Positions 1 to 10,275 of a DNA stretch of 64,000 nucleotides are shown in pieces; position 1 is the first letter of the stretch; each line of letters opens with the position of its first letter. The stretch is from CAZRCZ01 sp964598765 (GTDB lineage: Bacteria; Sumerlaeota; Sumerlaeia; MVZB01; JAJFLK01), in contig CAZRCZ010000001.1 of the NCBI GenBank assembly GCA_964598765.1, forward strand, positions 372,001 through 436,000, read 5' to 3'. Both the position numbers and the translations under genes were made by a program. The notes under the pieces are model-generated. The model did not search any database, was not told where the DNA came from, and saw nothing but the letters and a program-made list of their open reading frames with translations.

Positions 1-601
1 GCCTCCAAATCCAAGGCAATCCGATCAAGGCGTTGCACACGAGCCAGACGATGACAATCGGTCCGAACAATCCGCCGATTTTGTGCGTCCCGCTCGATTG
101 AAAAAGAAAGAGAACCGTCAGAATCGCGATGGTTAACGGAACGACGGCGACTTGGAGCGCGGGGGCGGTCACTTCCAATCCCTCGACCGCCGAAAGGACG
201 GAGATGGCGGGCGTAATGACGCCGTCGCCGTAGAGCAACGCCGCGCCGAGCAAAATTGCGATCCCCGCGCCGAGAAAAATTTGCCTCGGGATCGAGGAGC
301 GTTTCATGCGGATCAAGGCCAGCAGGGCGAAGATGCCCCCTTCCCCCTCGTTGTCCGCGCGCATGATGAGAAGGACGTATTTGATCGTGACCACGACGAT
401 CAAACTCCAAAAGAAAAGCGACAACGCGCCTTGAACGTTCTCCGTTGTCCGTTCGAGCTGGAAGCGCGAACCGAAAAACGTCGCCTTCATAGCGTAAAGC
501 ACCGAGGTCCCGATGTCGCCATACACGACGCCCAATGCGCCGAGCATTAAACCCCAAAGGGCCTGCGGCTTGCGTTCGTGCGGCATGGATGGATGGGACA
601 T
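1..601 (-). CDS. kup: Kup-family potassium uptake transporter, N-terminal part
   Basis: Reading leftward from an ATG at 601, the frame stays open to the window edge, giving about 200 residues; the C-terminus lies outside the window. The start of the protein has the Kup signature (LGVVYGDIGTSVLYAMK), followed by a hydrophobic segment, the acidic EGGIFALLALI loop, and further membrane helices including LLGAALLYGDGVITPAISVL. In this family these helices form the K+/H+ symport pathway in the inner membrane. A second ATG six codons downstream is possible. No partner gene is visible. Identification as Kup is firm; substrate specificity follows from the family, not from anything further in the sequence. 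Confidence 0.93.
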   Translation of the reverse strand, partial: MSHPSMPHERKPQALWGLMLGALGVVYGDIGTSVLYAMKATFFGSRFQLERTTENVQGALSLFFWSLIVVVTIKYVLLIMRADNEGEGGIFALLALIRMKRSSIPRQIFLGAGIAILLGAALLYGDGVITPAISVLSAVEGLEVTAPALQVAVVPLTIAILTVLFLFQSSGTHKIGGLFGPIVIVWLVCNALIGLPWIWR

Positions 602-811
602 GGGGAATCGGTCTCCGCTCAAAGGAGAGAGGAAGGCACATTACCATTCTAGGAACGGATGTGAAAGTGAGATGTCTTAAATATTAAATCTGCAAGGACC
701 ACTGTCGGCGCGATGCTGGTGCCGACCGTTCATCTTGTCATGGAGTCGCTACCGGTTTTGGTCATGATCAATCCGTGCTTCTCCGCGTGCAACTGTGTCC
801 AAATTTCCAAC

Positions 812-1252
812 CTAAGCCTTGGAATTCAAAATCTCGACAACCCTTACCGTAAAATTCAAATCTTCTCCCGCCATCGGATGGTTGGCGTCCAGAACGATCC
901 GGTCCTTGCCGACGTGCGCGATGATGACAGGCATGAACGCGCCGTTGAGCAGGCGGATTTGAAAGCGTTGCCCGACTTCGACCGGAAGCCCTTCGGGAAT
1001 TTCATGCGGCTCGGCGGCGAGAATCCACTCCTGCCGATGCGGACCGAACGCCTGATCGGAGGAAATCTTGAATTTCTTGGATTGCCCCTTCGCCATGCCG
1101 ACGATGGCGTGTTCGAATGCCGGAAGAAATTTTCCCTGACCGAGCGTGAACTGCAACGGCTCACGCCCTTCGGTGCTGTCGAAGACCGCGCCGTCGTTCA
1201 GCGTCCCCATGTAGTGAATCTTGACGGTGTCGCCCTGTTTGACTTGCGCCAT
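812..1252 (-). CDS. FKBP-type peptidyl-prolyl cis-trans isomerase, SlyD-like
   Basis: A 146-residue protein beginning MAQVKQGDTVKIHYMGTL, the classic start of bacterial SlyD-type FKBPs. The N- and C-terminal FKBP halves (residues about 1-65 and 125-146) are interrupted by the insert-in-flap chaperone domain, and the family signature LDANHPMAGEDLNF is intact near the end. The histidine/cysteine-rich nickel-binding tail of E. coli SlyD is absent. The frame is open upstream to 1333, but conservation begins at the ATG at 1252, so that start was chosen; a GAGGA stretch lies rather far upstream. It should catalyse prolyl isomerisation and assist folding in the cytosol. It stands alone between the divergent kup side and the M28 peptidase. 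Confidence 0.93.
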   Translation of the reverse strand: MAQVKQGDTVKIHYMGTLNDGAVFDSTEGREPLQFTLGQGKFLPAFEHAIVGMAKGQSKKFKISSDQAFGPHRQEWILAAEPHEIPEGLPVEVGQRFQIRLLNGAFMPVIIAHVGKDRIVLDANHPMAGEDLNFTVRVVEILNSKA

Positions 1253-1420
1253 GGTGTCGGTATCGTGTCCTCGTCCGCCGTTTATGGCGGAATCTTTAAC
1301 TGAACCGCATTCGCGGTTCAAACCCAACCCCAAATCCTAACCATGAGGCAAACCCCTTTTCCAGAGGATATTTTACGCGGAACGTTGATTTGATTTTTTG
1401 CCACCCTCTTCCCATCATTG

Positions 1421-1510
1421 CTCCTACTCTTACTCATTCTCCTTCTCCTGAGAAAAGCATAAACCGCAAGGTGTTGAGAATGAGGAGGAGTAGGAGTATG
1501 AGAATGAGAA
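1421..1510. repeat. Family C palindromic repeat, pyrimidine-rich/purine-rich arms
   Basis: A C/T-rich arm (1421-1449, starting CTCCTACTCTTACTCATTCT) faces a G/A-rich arm (1476-1510, GAGAATGAGGAGGAGTAGGA), separated by about 26 bases. The two arms are imperfect reverse complements. The purine-rich arm ends four bases before the ATG of the M28 peptidase gene, so it forms the ribosome-binding region of that gene. A related pyrimidine-rich arm sits upstream of nadE (29581-29613). Confidence 0.6.
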
Positions 1511-1514
1511 CGAT

Positions 1515-3227
1515 ATGGAACCAACCAACACCGACAAGCGATTTTCATTACGCGACCTTCTCGCTTTCGTGCCGATTCTCGTCTTGGCGCTCTGCGCGGC
1601 GTTCGCGTTAATGCGGATCACGCCCCCCAAACCGAAACCCGCCGACGCGCCCGCCTCGGAATTTTCCGCTGAGCGTGCGCTGATCCATCTGCACCAGATC
1701 GCCAAAGCGCCGCATCCCTCCGGCTCCGAGGAACACCGCCGCGTCCGGGAATACGTCATCGGCGAATTAAAAAAATTGGGTCTGGAGCCGGAAATCCAAC
1801 AATCGGTTTCGGACGAGAAATCAGGCGGCCATTCCGCCCCCGGCATGACGTTCACCAACATCATGGCGCGATGGAAGGGAACGGACAATTCCCGCGCTCT
1901 CTTGATCGCCTGTCACTACGACAGCGTGGCGATGGGACCCGGCGCGAGCGACGACGGAGCGGGCGTCGTGGCGGTTCTGGAAACGATCCGCGCCTTAAAA
2001 TCCGGCGCGCCGCCCAAGAACGATCTGATCTTTCTTTTCACCGACGGCGAGGAGGTCTGCCTCTGCGGAGCGCGGGCGTTCGCGGAGAATCATCCTTGGG
2101 CGAAGGACGTCGGATTGGTCGTGAATTTCGAGGCGCGTGGGACCGCCGGACCTTCCATCATGTTCGAGACCAGCGCCGAGAACGGTTGGCTGATCTCCCA
2201 ATACGCCCGCTCCGCCGTTCATCCCTCCGCCAGTTCGCTCAGCTACGAAGTCTATAAGCGAATGCCGAACGACACCGATCTGACGGTGTTCAAGAAACGG
2301 GGATTCGCGGGATTGAATTTCGCGTTCATCAAGAACGTCAAATTTTATCACACGGCCAACGACACGGTCGAAAATCTGGACAAGCGGAGCCTCCAGCACC
2401 ACGGCGAGAACGCGCTGGCCATGGCGCGATGTTTCGGCAATCTCGATCTGCGGGAAATCAAAAAAACGAACGACGTCTATTTCGACGTCCTCGGCGCGTT
2501 TGTCATTCGATATTCTGAACATTGGGCGATTCCGTTGGCGATATTCGCGGTTCTGTTTTATCTGGTGATTACAATGACGGCGATAAAACTTGGCGAGTTT
2601 TCGTGGCGGCTGGGATTATTACGATTGGGTCTGTCGCTGGCCACATTTATTCTTTGGCCGCTCTTGCTCCATCTCCTCTCACTGGTGGGTCATATCAACT
2701 CCATTTCCAAGAAGGACCCATCTGGATTTGCTTTCACGACCAATCCCTACGCGCTCTTGGGATTTGTTTTGGCGGCGCTTGCTCCCTTTTTCGGGTACTA
2801 TTTGGCATGGAAGGGGGGTTCGGTCGTGGAGAAGACGATTGCCGGAGTATTCTGGTGGGTTATTCTGACCCTCCTGACGGTCTTTTTCCTTCCCGGAGCC
2901 AGCTATCTCTTCACTTGGCCGCTCATCTTTGCCGCGCTCGGAATAGGATTTGTCCTCCAATCCCAGCGAATAGGAGGAAGTCCGATTGTGAGATCGTTTG
3001 CTTTGCTTCCTTTCAGTATTCCCGCCATCATCCTTTGGACCCCGACCATCTATCTTCTGTTTTTGGCAATGACGCTCAAACTAACAGGCGTGATCGTCTT
3101 ATTCGTGATGTTGAATCTTGAACTTTTTGCCCCTCACTCCGCGCCTTTATCGCCGCGACTACGTTCCGTTGCAATAATCGCAACCGTGGTGATCGGCATC
3201 GGCCTTGTAACCTATATTCTCCGGTGA
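1515..3227 (+). CDS. M28-family zinc aminopeptidase with polytopic C-terminal membrane domain
   Basis: 570 residues. A single N-terminal membrane segment (about 15-33) is followed by an M28 peptidase domain (about 50-320) with the zinc ligands and catalytic residues in place: CHYDS (H134, D136), GASDDGAG (D146) and the FTDGEE pair (E179/E180). From about 335 to the end there are roughly eight hydrophobic helices with no soluble domain after them. The layout resembles eukaryotic ER metallopeptidase (FXNA/ERMP1-like) and vacuolar Pff1-type proteins, known in bacteria mainly as uncharacterised M28 members. The catalytic domain should lie outside the cytoplasmic membrane. The start is the ATG just after the purine arm of the family C repeat. 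The stop is 37 bases from the next gene. Confidence 0.85.
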   Translation: MEPTNTDKRFSLRDLLAFVPILVLALCAAFALMRITPPKPKPADAPASEFSAERALIHLHQIAKAPHPSGSEEHRRVREYVIGELKKLGLEPEIQQSVSDEKSGGHSAPGMTFTNIMARWKGTDNSRALLIACHYDSVAMGPGASDDGAGVVAVLETIRALKSGAPPKNDLIFLFTDGEEVCLCGARAFAENHPWAKDVGLVVNFEARGTAGPSIMFETSAENGWLISQYARSAVHPSASSLSYEVYKRMPNDTDLTVFKKRGFAGLNFAFIKNVKFYHTANDTVENLDKRSLQHHGENALAMARCFGNLDLREIKKTNDVYFDVLGAFVIRYSEHWAIPLAIFAVLFYLVITMTAIKLGEFSWRLGLLRLGLSLATFILWPLLLHLLSLVGHINSISKKDPSGFAFTTNPYALLGFVLAALAPFFGYYLAWKGGSVVEKTIAGVFWWVILTLLTVFFLPGASYLFTWPLIFAALGIGFVLQSQRIGGSPIVRSFALLPFSIPAIILWTPTIYLLFLAMTLKLTGVIVLFVMLNLELFAPHSAPLSPRLRSVAIIATVVIGIGLVTYILR

Positions 3228-3264
3228 AGATCATGAAACCTGAAAGCACGCAAAGGAACCTTCC

Positions 3265-3780
3265 ATGAGCAACGCCCCCACCGCCCCATCTCTCGACGCC
3301 GAGACCGGCTGGAAACCCTTCAACCACACCGCTTGGCTGGAGCGGCCCAATTATGTCTCCGGCGATCCGGACGGCAACCGGCTCCGCATCCGCTATTATT
3401 ACCGCGAGTCGGACATGGCGCTGGTCGGCAAGGCGTGGTTCGGTCCGGGAACCGAGGGTCCTCCCGGCCATGCGCACGGCGGAAGCATGGCCGCGCTCTT
3501 GGACGAGGCGATGGGCACGGCCTCGTGGATTTCCGGCCATCTCGTCCTCGCCGCGAAGATCGAAGTCAATTTCCGCAAGAAACTCCCGCTCGGCACGGTC
3601 GTCAAGGTCGAGGCATGGCTGGAAAAAGTGAATGGGCGGAAGGTTTTCGTCCGGGGCCAATTGATCGGCCTGGACGATCTGATTTATGCGGAAAGCTCCG
3701 GTCTCTTCATCAAACTGGAACCCGAGCAATTCGGCCAGTTGGGGACTTGGATGGTGCGGAGCACGAAGCCGCGGGAGTGA
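3265..3780 (+). CDS. PaaI/YbgC-type hotdog thioesterase
   Basis: A 171-residue single-domain protein. The segment around residues 70-95 (GPPGHAHGGSMAALLDEAMG) is the central hotdog helix motif of PaaI-type thioesterases: the HGG followed by an acidic residue of the LLDEAMG helix positions the acyl-CoA thioester. The following strand (AAKIEVNFRKKLPLGT) also fits the 4HBT family. It should hydrolyse a small acyl- or aryl-CoA in the cytosol; the substrate cannot be told. A GGAA element precedes the ATG. It lies downstream of the peptidase gene on the same strand and 7 bases ahead of the next frame, so a short operon is possible. Confidence 0.85.
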   Translation: MSNAPTAPSLDAETGWKPFNHTAWLERPNYVSGDPDGNRLRIRYYYRESDMALVGKAWFGPGTEGPPGHAHGGSMAALLDEAMGTASWISGHLVLAAKIEVNFRKKLPLGTVVKVEAWLEKVNGRKVFVRGQLIGLDDLIYAESSGLFIKLEPEQFGQLGTWMVRSTKPRE

Positions 3781-3787
3781 TTGACGA

Positions 3788-4951
3788 ATGAAACTCAACC
3801 CTTACCCTGCCCTCTCTCTCGGAAAGGGAGAGGGTTTGCATGGGCAAAAATCCACCCGAGCCGCGACCGTGAGGGAGCGCCCAGCCCGCGAAATTCTTGT
3901 TTTCGGGCGCTCCCTCACGGTCGCGGCTCTGATGTTGCAGTTCTTCTTTTTCTTTGCTCGCGCCGCTGAAATCGCGCTCCATCCCGGGCATCACGAAATC
4001 ACGTTCAAGAACGGCAAGACCGCCCAAGGGGAAATTCTGGCCGTCGAAGGGGAAAAATTTCGCTTCCAGCCCTACGAGGGGTCCGCGTTTGTCCTTCCGT
4101 TGGATCGAATCCAAACCGCCCGTGCGCTTTCGCCGGCGGAAGGCGTGCTTTTTCAATCGCGCCAGATGGCGGAGAAGGGAAAGCTCGATGAAGCCGTGCG
4201 ATTATTGACGCGGAGCGCCGGGATGGAGGGAGGAGCCGCGCTGGAAGGGGAGCTGATGAGGCGGCTGAACGAATTGAATCGCCTGATAAAAGCGTCGCAG
4301 AAAAAAGAATTGGCGGAATTCGAGAAAAAATTCGAGGAATTACTGGACCGCAATCAACTTCACGACGCGCTCGATCTGGCGAGGCAAACGCTCAAGGATC
4401 ATCCCGACGATCCCGACCTGCTCGGCGACGCCGCGCTGGCGGAATTTCGGATTCATCGCGGGCAAGGGGGGATCGCGAGCGAGTTTCGCTCGTTCCATTT
4501 GGATCGTTTGAAAAAAGCCGATCCGCAATCGCCAATCCTGCTCGGGATTCAAGCGGAAATGGGGGTCTCGGAGAAGCTTCAGGCCAAATGGGAATCCGAC
4601 CGTAAGGCGTTCTTGGCGACCGCCTTGGACGATGCGGCGCGCTTTTACGAGAATTTCCAACTTCAAGAAGCCAAGGACATCCTCGACAAGGCGCTGGCGC
4701 TCGATCCGCCCGATGATCTGCTTGGTCCGCTGAAGGAACTGGCGGCCAAAGTGGACGCCGAAATTGCCGGCGGGTCCAAGGATCAGGCGCTACGGGAACG
4801 CGAACGCCTCCGCGCGCTCGAAGAAAAAACAAAGATGGAAGGGGAGTCGTCGGGCAAATCGCTGAGTGAATCCGAATCCAAGAAACTGGATAAAAAGCGC
4901 GCCCGCAGAATTCAGCAACGCGCGATTGACCAAAGCCGTGGACCGAGATGA
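3788..4951 (+). CDS. Secreted helical (TPR-like) protein whose N-terminus is encoded by a palindromic repeat
   Basis: 387 residues with no close family recognised. Residues about 23-48 are translated from the family B repeat (3858-3929), and the hydrophobic stretch that follows, with a run of five Phe and the sequence ARAAE, looks like the core and cleavage site of a signal peptide. An alternative ATG at 3932, right after the repeat, would give a shorter, more ordinary signal sequence. The mature part starts with a small beta domain (FKNGKTAQGEILAVEGEKF), followed by charged helices that look like degenerate TPRs (residues about 115-330), and ends in a Lys/Arg/Glu-rich tail. Likely a periplasmic scaffold protein; function unknown. 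It converges with the toxin gene 19 bases away. Confidence 0.7.
   Translation: MKLNPYPALSLGKGEGLHGQKSTRAATVRERPAREILVFGRSLTVAALMLQFFFFFARAAEIALHPGHHEITFKNGKTAQGEILAVEGEKFRFQPYEGSAFVLPLDRIQTARALSPAEGVLFQSRQMAEKGKLDEAVRLLTRSAGMEGGAALEGELMRRLNELNRLIKASQKKELAEFEKKFEELLDRNQLHDALDLARQTLKDHPDDPDLLGDAALAEFRIHRGQGGIASEFRSFHLDRLKKADPQSPILLGIQAEMGVSEKLQAKWESDRKAFLATALDDAARFYENFQLQEAKDILDKALALDPPDDLLGPLKELAAKVDAEIAGGSKDQALRERERLRALEEKTKMEGESSGKSLSESESKKLDKKRARRIQQRAIDQSRGPR
3858..3929. repeat. Family B palindromic repeat, copy 1 (inside a CDS)
   Basis: Left arm from 3858 (GAGCCGCGACCGTGAGGGAG, continuing GCGCCC) and right arm 3904-3929 are near-perfect reverse complements around a loop of about 20 bases. 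It lies inside the 5' end of the frame at 3788-4951. Copy 2 is at 48940-49015 inside another gene, and a degenerate copy at 8909-8950. Confidence 0.9.
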
Positions 4952-4970
4952 GGATTTTTGTCTTGTTGAT

Positions 4971-5288
4971 TCATCGGCGACGTTTCGATTTGGTCCGTTC
5001 GATCCAATATCCCGGCTTGCGCCGATTATGCATCACGGCAAGAACATGGATCACGCCACCTGCGATCCGATACACGATGCTGTAAGGAAACTTGTTCAGC
5101 ACGATTCGCCGCGAGCCGGCTTCAAAGATCGGCCATCGCTCCGGAGCTTCGAGGATCAACTTGATTTTGGATTCGATCTCGATCTGGAAATTTTGCGCGG
5201 CGGAAACGCTACGCGCGCGATACCACTCGGCCCCGTAAAAAAGTTCCCGTTCGGCCCCCATGTGGAATTCGAGTTTATTTTGCGTCAA
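4971..5288 (-). CDS. RelE/ParE-superfamily toxin of a type II toxin-antitoxin module
   Basis: A basic 105-residue protein with the ParE-like layout: an N-terminal strand, two long helices (ERELFYGAEWYRARS and FQIEIESKIKLILEAPERWP), then the beta-hairpin core RRIVLNKFPYSIVYRIAGGV and a final strand (IHVLAVMHNRRKPGYW) ending in a Lys/Arg-rich tail. In the ParE/RelE family this fold poisons gyrase or cleaves ribosome-bound mRNA; which of these applies here cannot be read from sequence. Its start overlaps the end of the antitoxin gene by 14 bases, which points to translational coupling, with the antitoxin made first. Full length for the family. Confidence 0.88.
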   Translation of the reverse strand: MTQNKLEFHMGAERELFYGAEWYRARSVSAAQNFQIEIESKIKLILEAPERWPIFEAGSRRIVLNKFPYSIVYRIAGGVIHVLAVMHNRRKPGYWIERTKSKRRR

Positions 5289-5511
5289 CGATCCTGCGCA
5301 ACTTCGCGCGAACCTGCCGCCAAGGGATCGTCCGCGCGACGCCTTGATCCAGTTCGTTCATTCGCTTCGCCACTTCCCGTCGCCACTCCTTTTCGACGTC
5401 CGCCTCGGTCGAGCCTTCGAGTGCGTCCACCAACAAGCCGGTGAGCGCAATCCTTTCGCTCGGAGGAAGATTCGACGCTTCTCTGTAGAGTTGGTCAATC
5501 CGGTTGGCCAT
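5275..5511 (-). CDS. Antitoxin, putative addiction-module component family
   Basis: A 78-residue acidic and helical protein: MANRIDQLYREASNLPPSER is followed by IALTGLLVDALEGS, the typical opening of the 'putative addiction module component' antitoxins that pair with ParE-like toxins. The C-terminal part (EWRREVAKRMNELDQG and the basic end) should wrap the toxin. It is the first gene of the pair and overlaps the toxin start by 14 bases. By family precedent it would neutralise the toxin and may repress its own promoter. The module sits between fusA and the convergent gene at 3788-4951, at the place where tuf is often found in str operons. Confidence 0.85.
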   Translation of the reverse strand: MANRIDQLYREASNLPPSERIALTGLLVDALEGSTEADVEKEWRREVAKRMNELDQGVARTIPWRQVRAKLRRIVDAK

Positions 5512-5642
5512 GAGCTGAGCCTATCAATTGAATGTGCTGAAAGCCATGACGAATTCAATTATCCGCTTCTGCCGATCACGCTCGGTCGCCATTCATCGTC
5601 AGTCACGGACGCGGATCAAATTCGTGGGTCGGAGCCGCTCCG

Positions 5643-7745
<2,103 letters not shown>

Positions 7746-7897
7746 GTTTCTTTCCACTCTTTCATTTTTCGCGCAATTCTAACTTTGGCTCCAAATGGGG
7801 CGCGACCCAAACGGATGCCGGCGCGCTACGACACAACGCGAATTTACTTCTCCGCGTCGCGCGGGCGTGCTCCATTCAAAAACATTATACCATTATT

Positions 7898-8374
7898 TTA
7901 CCATCCGTAGTGCGCGAAGGCCTTGTTGGCCTCGGCCATGCGGTGGGTATCCTCGCGCTTTTTGATCGCCCCGCCGGTTTTGTTGTAGGCGTCGAGGAGT
8001 TCTCCGGCCAGACGCTCGGCCATCGTCTTCTCGCCCCGTTCGCGGGCGGCCTCACGTAACCACCGGAACGAAAGCGCCTCCCGTCTCGGTGGCGAGACTT
8101 CGACCGGAATCTGATAGTTAGCCCCGCCGACGCGCCGCGATTTCACTTCGACGGTCGGTTTGACGTTTTCAATGGCCTGATTAAAAACCTCAATCGGCTT
8201 GACGTCGGCGACTTTCTCGCCGATCCGATCCAGCGCGGTGTAGAAAATCCGCTGGGCCAGCGACTTCTTCCCCTCATACATGATGCAATTGATGAACTTG
8301 GAGGCCAGCGCGCTCCCGCATCTGGCGTCGGGGATGATTTCCCGCTTTTTGGTTTTTCGTTCTTTCCGACTCAT
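7898..8374 (-). CDS. rpsG: 30S ribosomal protein S7
   Basis: 158 residues, close to the usual 156. The N-terminus MSRKERKTKKREIIPDARCG and the conserved KFINCIMYEGKKSLAQRIFY and SRRVGGANYQIPVEVSPPRR segments identify S7, which nucleates assembly of the 30S head on 16S rRNA and lines the E site. The end (REDTHRMAEANKAFAHYGW) is complete. It lies 19 bases downstream of rpsL and upstream of fusA, the standard str order. In other bacteria S7 can repress this operon by binding its own mRNA; no such structure was worked out here. Confidence 0.98.
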   Translation of the reverse strand: MSRKERKTKKREIIPDARCGSALASKFINCIMYEGKKSLAQRIFYTALDRIGEKVADVKPIEVFNQAIENVKPTVEVKSRRVGGANYQIPVEVSPPRREALSFRWLREAARERGEKTMAERLAGELLDAYNKTGGAIKKREDTHRMAEANKAFAHYGW

Positions 8375-8393
8375 ACGATCATTCCCTCATTGC

Positions 8394-8768
8394 TCAAGCT
8401 TTGGGCTTCTTCGCGCCGTATTTGGACCGGCTTTTCTTTCGGTTGGCCACTCCTTGGGTGTCCAAAACGCCCCGCAGGATGTGGTAGCGGATGCCGGGCA
8501 GATCCTTGACGCGCCCTCCGCGAATCAGCACGATCGAGTGCTCTTGAAGGTTGTGCCCCTCCCCCGGAATATAGGCCGTGACCTCGTGGCCGTTGGTCAG
8601 CCTCACGCGAGCCACCTTGCGCAGGGCCGAATTCGGCTTCTTCGGCGTCTGAGTGTAAACTCTCAGGCATACCCCCCGTTTTTGCGGACAGGCGGCGAGG
8701 GCGGGAACCTTGTTTTTCTTGCGAATGGGAACCCGTCCCTTGCGAATTAGTTGATTGATCGTCGGCAT
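8394..8768 (-). CDS. rpsL: 30S ribosomal protein S12
   Basis: 124 residues starting MPTINQLIRKGRVPIRKKNK, the normal S12 start. A GAGAGAGG Shine-Dalgarno lies just upstream, so the ATG at 8768 was preferred to the longer open frame. The decoding-centre loop TPKKPNSALRKVARVRLTNG carries the wild-type Lys linked to streptomycin sensitivity in other bacteria, and VKDLPGIRYHILRGVLDTQG is intact. First gene of the str operon; the promoter candidate at 8832-8860 would give a leader of about 57 bases. Confidence 0.98.
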   Translation of the reverse strand: MPTINQLIRKGRVPIRKKNKVPALAACPQKRGVCLRVYTQTPKKPNSALRKVARVRLTNGHEVTAYIPGEGHNLQEHSIVLIRGGRVKDLPGIRYHILRGVLDTQGVANRKKSRSKYGAKKPKA

Positions 8769-8831
8769 CGAACCTCTCTCTGTTGGCTGGATTCCCCCGG
8801 TTTTGTTCTCCAAGGGAATTCCAAACCCTTG

Positions 8832-8860
8832 ATTCAACCAGCTTTGATTGCGGGAGTCAA
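8832..8860 (-). promoter_or_regulatory. Candidate sigma-70-type promoter of the str operon
   Basis: On the minus strand TTGACT (8860-8855) and TTGAAT (8837-8832) are separated by exactly 17 bases, upstream of rpsL. The match is five of six at -35 and four of six at -10. Position and spacing are convincing; activity is inferred. Confidence 0.4.
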
Positions 8861-8908
8861 GGGGGGATAGCGTTTTTTTTCTGCTGGGATGGGTATCAAA
8901 ATTCGGAG

Positions 8909-8950
8909 CCACAACCGAGCAGTGACCGCACGGTCGCGGCTCGGTTGTGG
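8909..8950. repeat. Degenerate family B palindrome, possible terminator of the haem operon
   Basis: CCACAACCGAG (8909-8919) and CTCGGTTGTGG (8940-8950) are perfect reverse complements. The core contains GACCGCACGGTCGCGGC, which recalls the family B arms. It starts 6 bases past the hemA stop in the direction of transcription and could fold into a strong hairpin. No clear T-tract follows, so intrinsic termination is only a suggestion. Confidence 0.6.
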
Positions 8951-8955
8951 TTTCA

Positions 8956-10275
8956 TTAATCCCCGCGATGATGATTTTTCAATTCCTGCATCGAAAGATG
9001 AAGGAGCCGTTGTTTGAGGCGGTGTTGCGCGGCGCGGATTTTTTCGCGGGACGATTCGGACAGATCGCGTTCCATGTCCGTTTGGATTTCGTCAAAAACC
9101 TCGTCGAAATGTTTTTTCAAACGCTCCAGCGCCGGGGCGAGCGAAACCGCCTGAAGCTTGGATCGAAATTTTTCGATCTCCTGCTCGATTAACTCCCACG
9201 CTTTCTGCGCGGCGGCGGTCCGTTTGGCTCGATTCTCGGCGATGATTCCTTCGAGATGGCTGATGTCCAAGAGCGTGACGCCGGGGATGGATCCGATGGC
9301 GTGGTCCAGAATGCGCGGGACCGCCGCGTCAATGAGGCAGACCCGGCGATTTTCGGACCCGGGACCGCGAAGGCTCTCGAACATCGCGCGCGTGACAAGA
9401 AAATTCGGCGCGAAAGCCGCGCCGAGAATCAGATCGGCCTGACGGATCGCGGGAGCCATTTGCGGAATCGGCACGATTTCGGCGTTCAGTCCGCGCGCGA
9501 CCTCCTGAGCCTTTTCCACCGTGCGGTTCACGATCAGCAACTTGGCGGGACGACGCTCGGCGATGGCTTCGGCGGCGACGCGCCCGACTTTCCCCGCGCC
9601 GATGACGACGCAAACTTTTCCCTCGAATGATCCAAGAATTTGCTCGGCGCGGAGCGTCGCGGCCTTGGCGACGGAAAGCGTGCCGACGTTCAAATCGGTT
9701 TCGGTCCGGATGCGTTTGGAGCATCGGTTGGCCGCTTCGATGAGACGATGCAAGTTTGCTCCGGCCATGCCCGTCTGTTTGCTCATTTCATACGCCTGCC
9801 CGACCTGCGATTTGATCTCGTTTTCGCCGAGGATCATCGAATCCAATCCGGCCTCGACCGCGAAGAAATGGCGGACGGCTTCGAGGTCTTCATAATTGTA
9901 GAGCGGCGGAACGTGATCCGGCTCCAATTTCCCTCCAGCGAGCGAGAGAAAAAATTCGCGCAAGGTTTCGATGAAATTTTCCTCCAGCGGACTATAGACG
10001 TAAATTTCGGTTCGATTGCAGGTCGAAAGAACCAAGGCCTCCCCGGCGAGTCCCTCGTTCCGCAGGCGTTCCAGCGTTTGTAGGCATCGTTCCGGCGCGA
10101 GCGCGAATTTCTCGCGGACGCCGATGGCCGCGCGATCTTGGTTCACGCCGCACACAAAAAGGGTCGAGGTGGATGTGGTCGGGACGGAGTGTGTCTCTCG
10201 ATCCTTCACGCGCAAATCCTCTCCCTCGCCCGGCTGTATGGACTTCGCGGAATGTTGAGTCGGTCGGGATCTCAT
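8956..10275 (-). CDS. hemA: Glutamyl-tRNA reductase
   Basis: 439 residues. It reduces glutamyl-tRNA(Glu) to glutamate-1-semialdehyde with NADPH, the first committed step of tetrapyrrole synthesis. The catalytic cysteine motif LSTCNRTEIYVYS, the AGLDSMILGENEI loop that contacts the tRNA, the Rossmann motif VVIGAGKVGRVAAEA and the C-terminal dimerisation helices are present. The N-terminus is about 35 residues longer than usual before FVCGVNQDRAAIGVREKF. The ATG at 10275 overlaps the hemY stop in an ATGA arrangement, indicating translational coupling; the open frame continues upstream but into hemY. Last gene of the hemE-hemN-hemY-hemA operon. Confidence 0.95.
   Translation of the reverse strand: MRSRPTQHSAKSIQPGEGEDLRVKDRETHSVPTTSTSTLFVCGVNQDRAAIGVREKFALAPERCLQTLERLRNEGLAGEALVLSTCNRTEIYVYSPLEENFIETLREFFLSLAGGKLEPDHVPPLYNYEDLEAVRHFFAVEAGLDSMILGENEIKSQVGQAYEMSKQTGMAGANLHRLIEAANRCSKRIRTETDLNVGTLSVAKAATLRAEQILGSFEGKVCVVIGAGKVGRVAAEAIAERRPAKLLIVNRTVEKAQEVARGLNAEIVPIPQMAPAIRQADLILGAAFAPNFLVTRAMFESLRGPGSENRRVCLIDAAVPRILDHAIGSIPGVTLLDISHLEGIIAENRAKRTAAAQKAWELIEQEIEKFRSKLQAVSLAPALERLKKHFDEVFDEIQTDMERDLSESSREKIRAAQHRLKQRLLHLSMQELKNHHRGD

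Noticed and set aside
713..1303. Plus-strand open frame opposite the FKBP gene
   Set aside because: The minus-strand FKBP is complete with all signatures; the plus frame has none.
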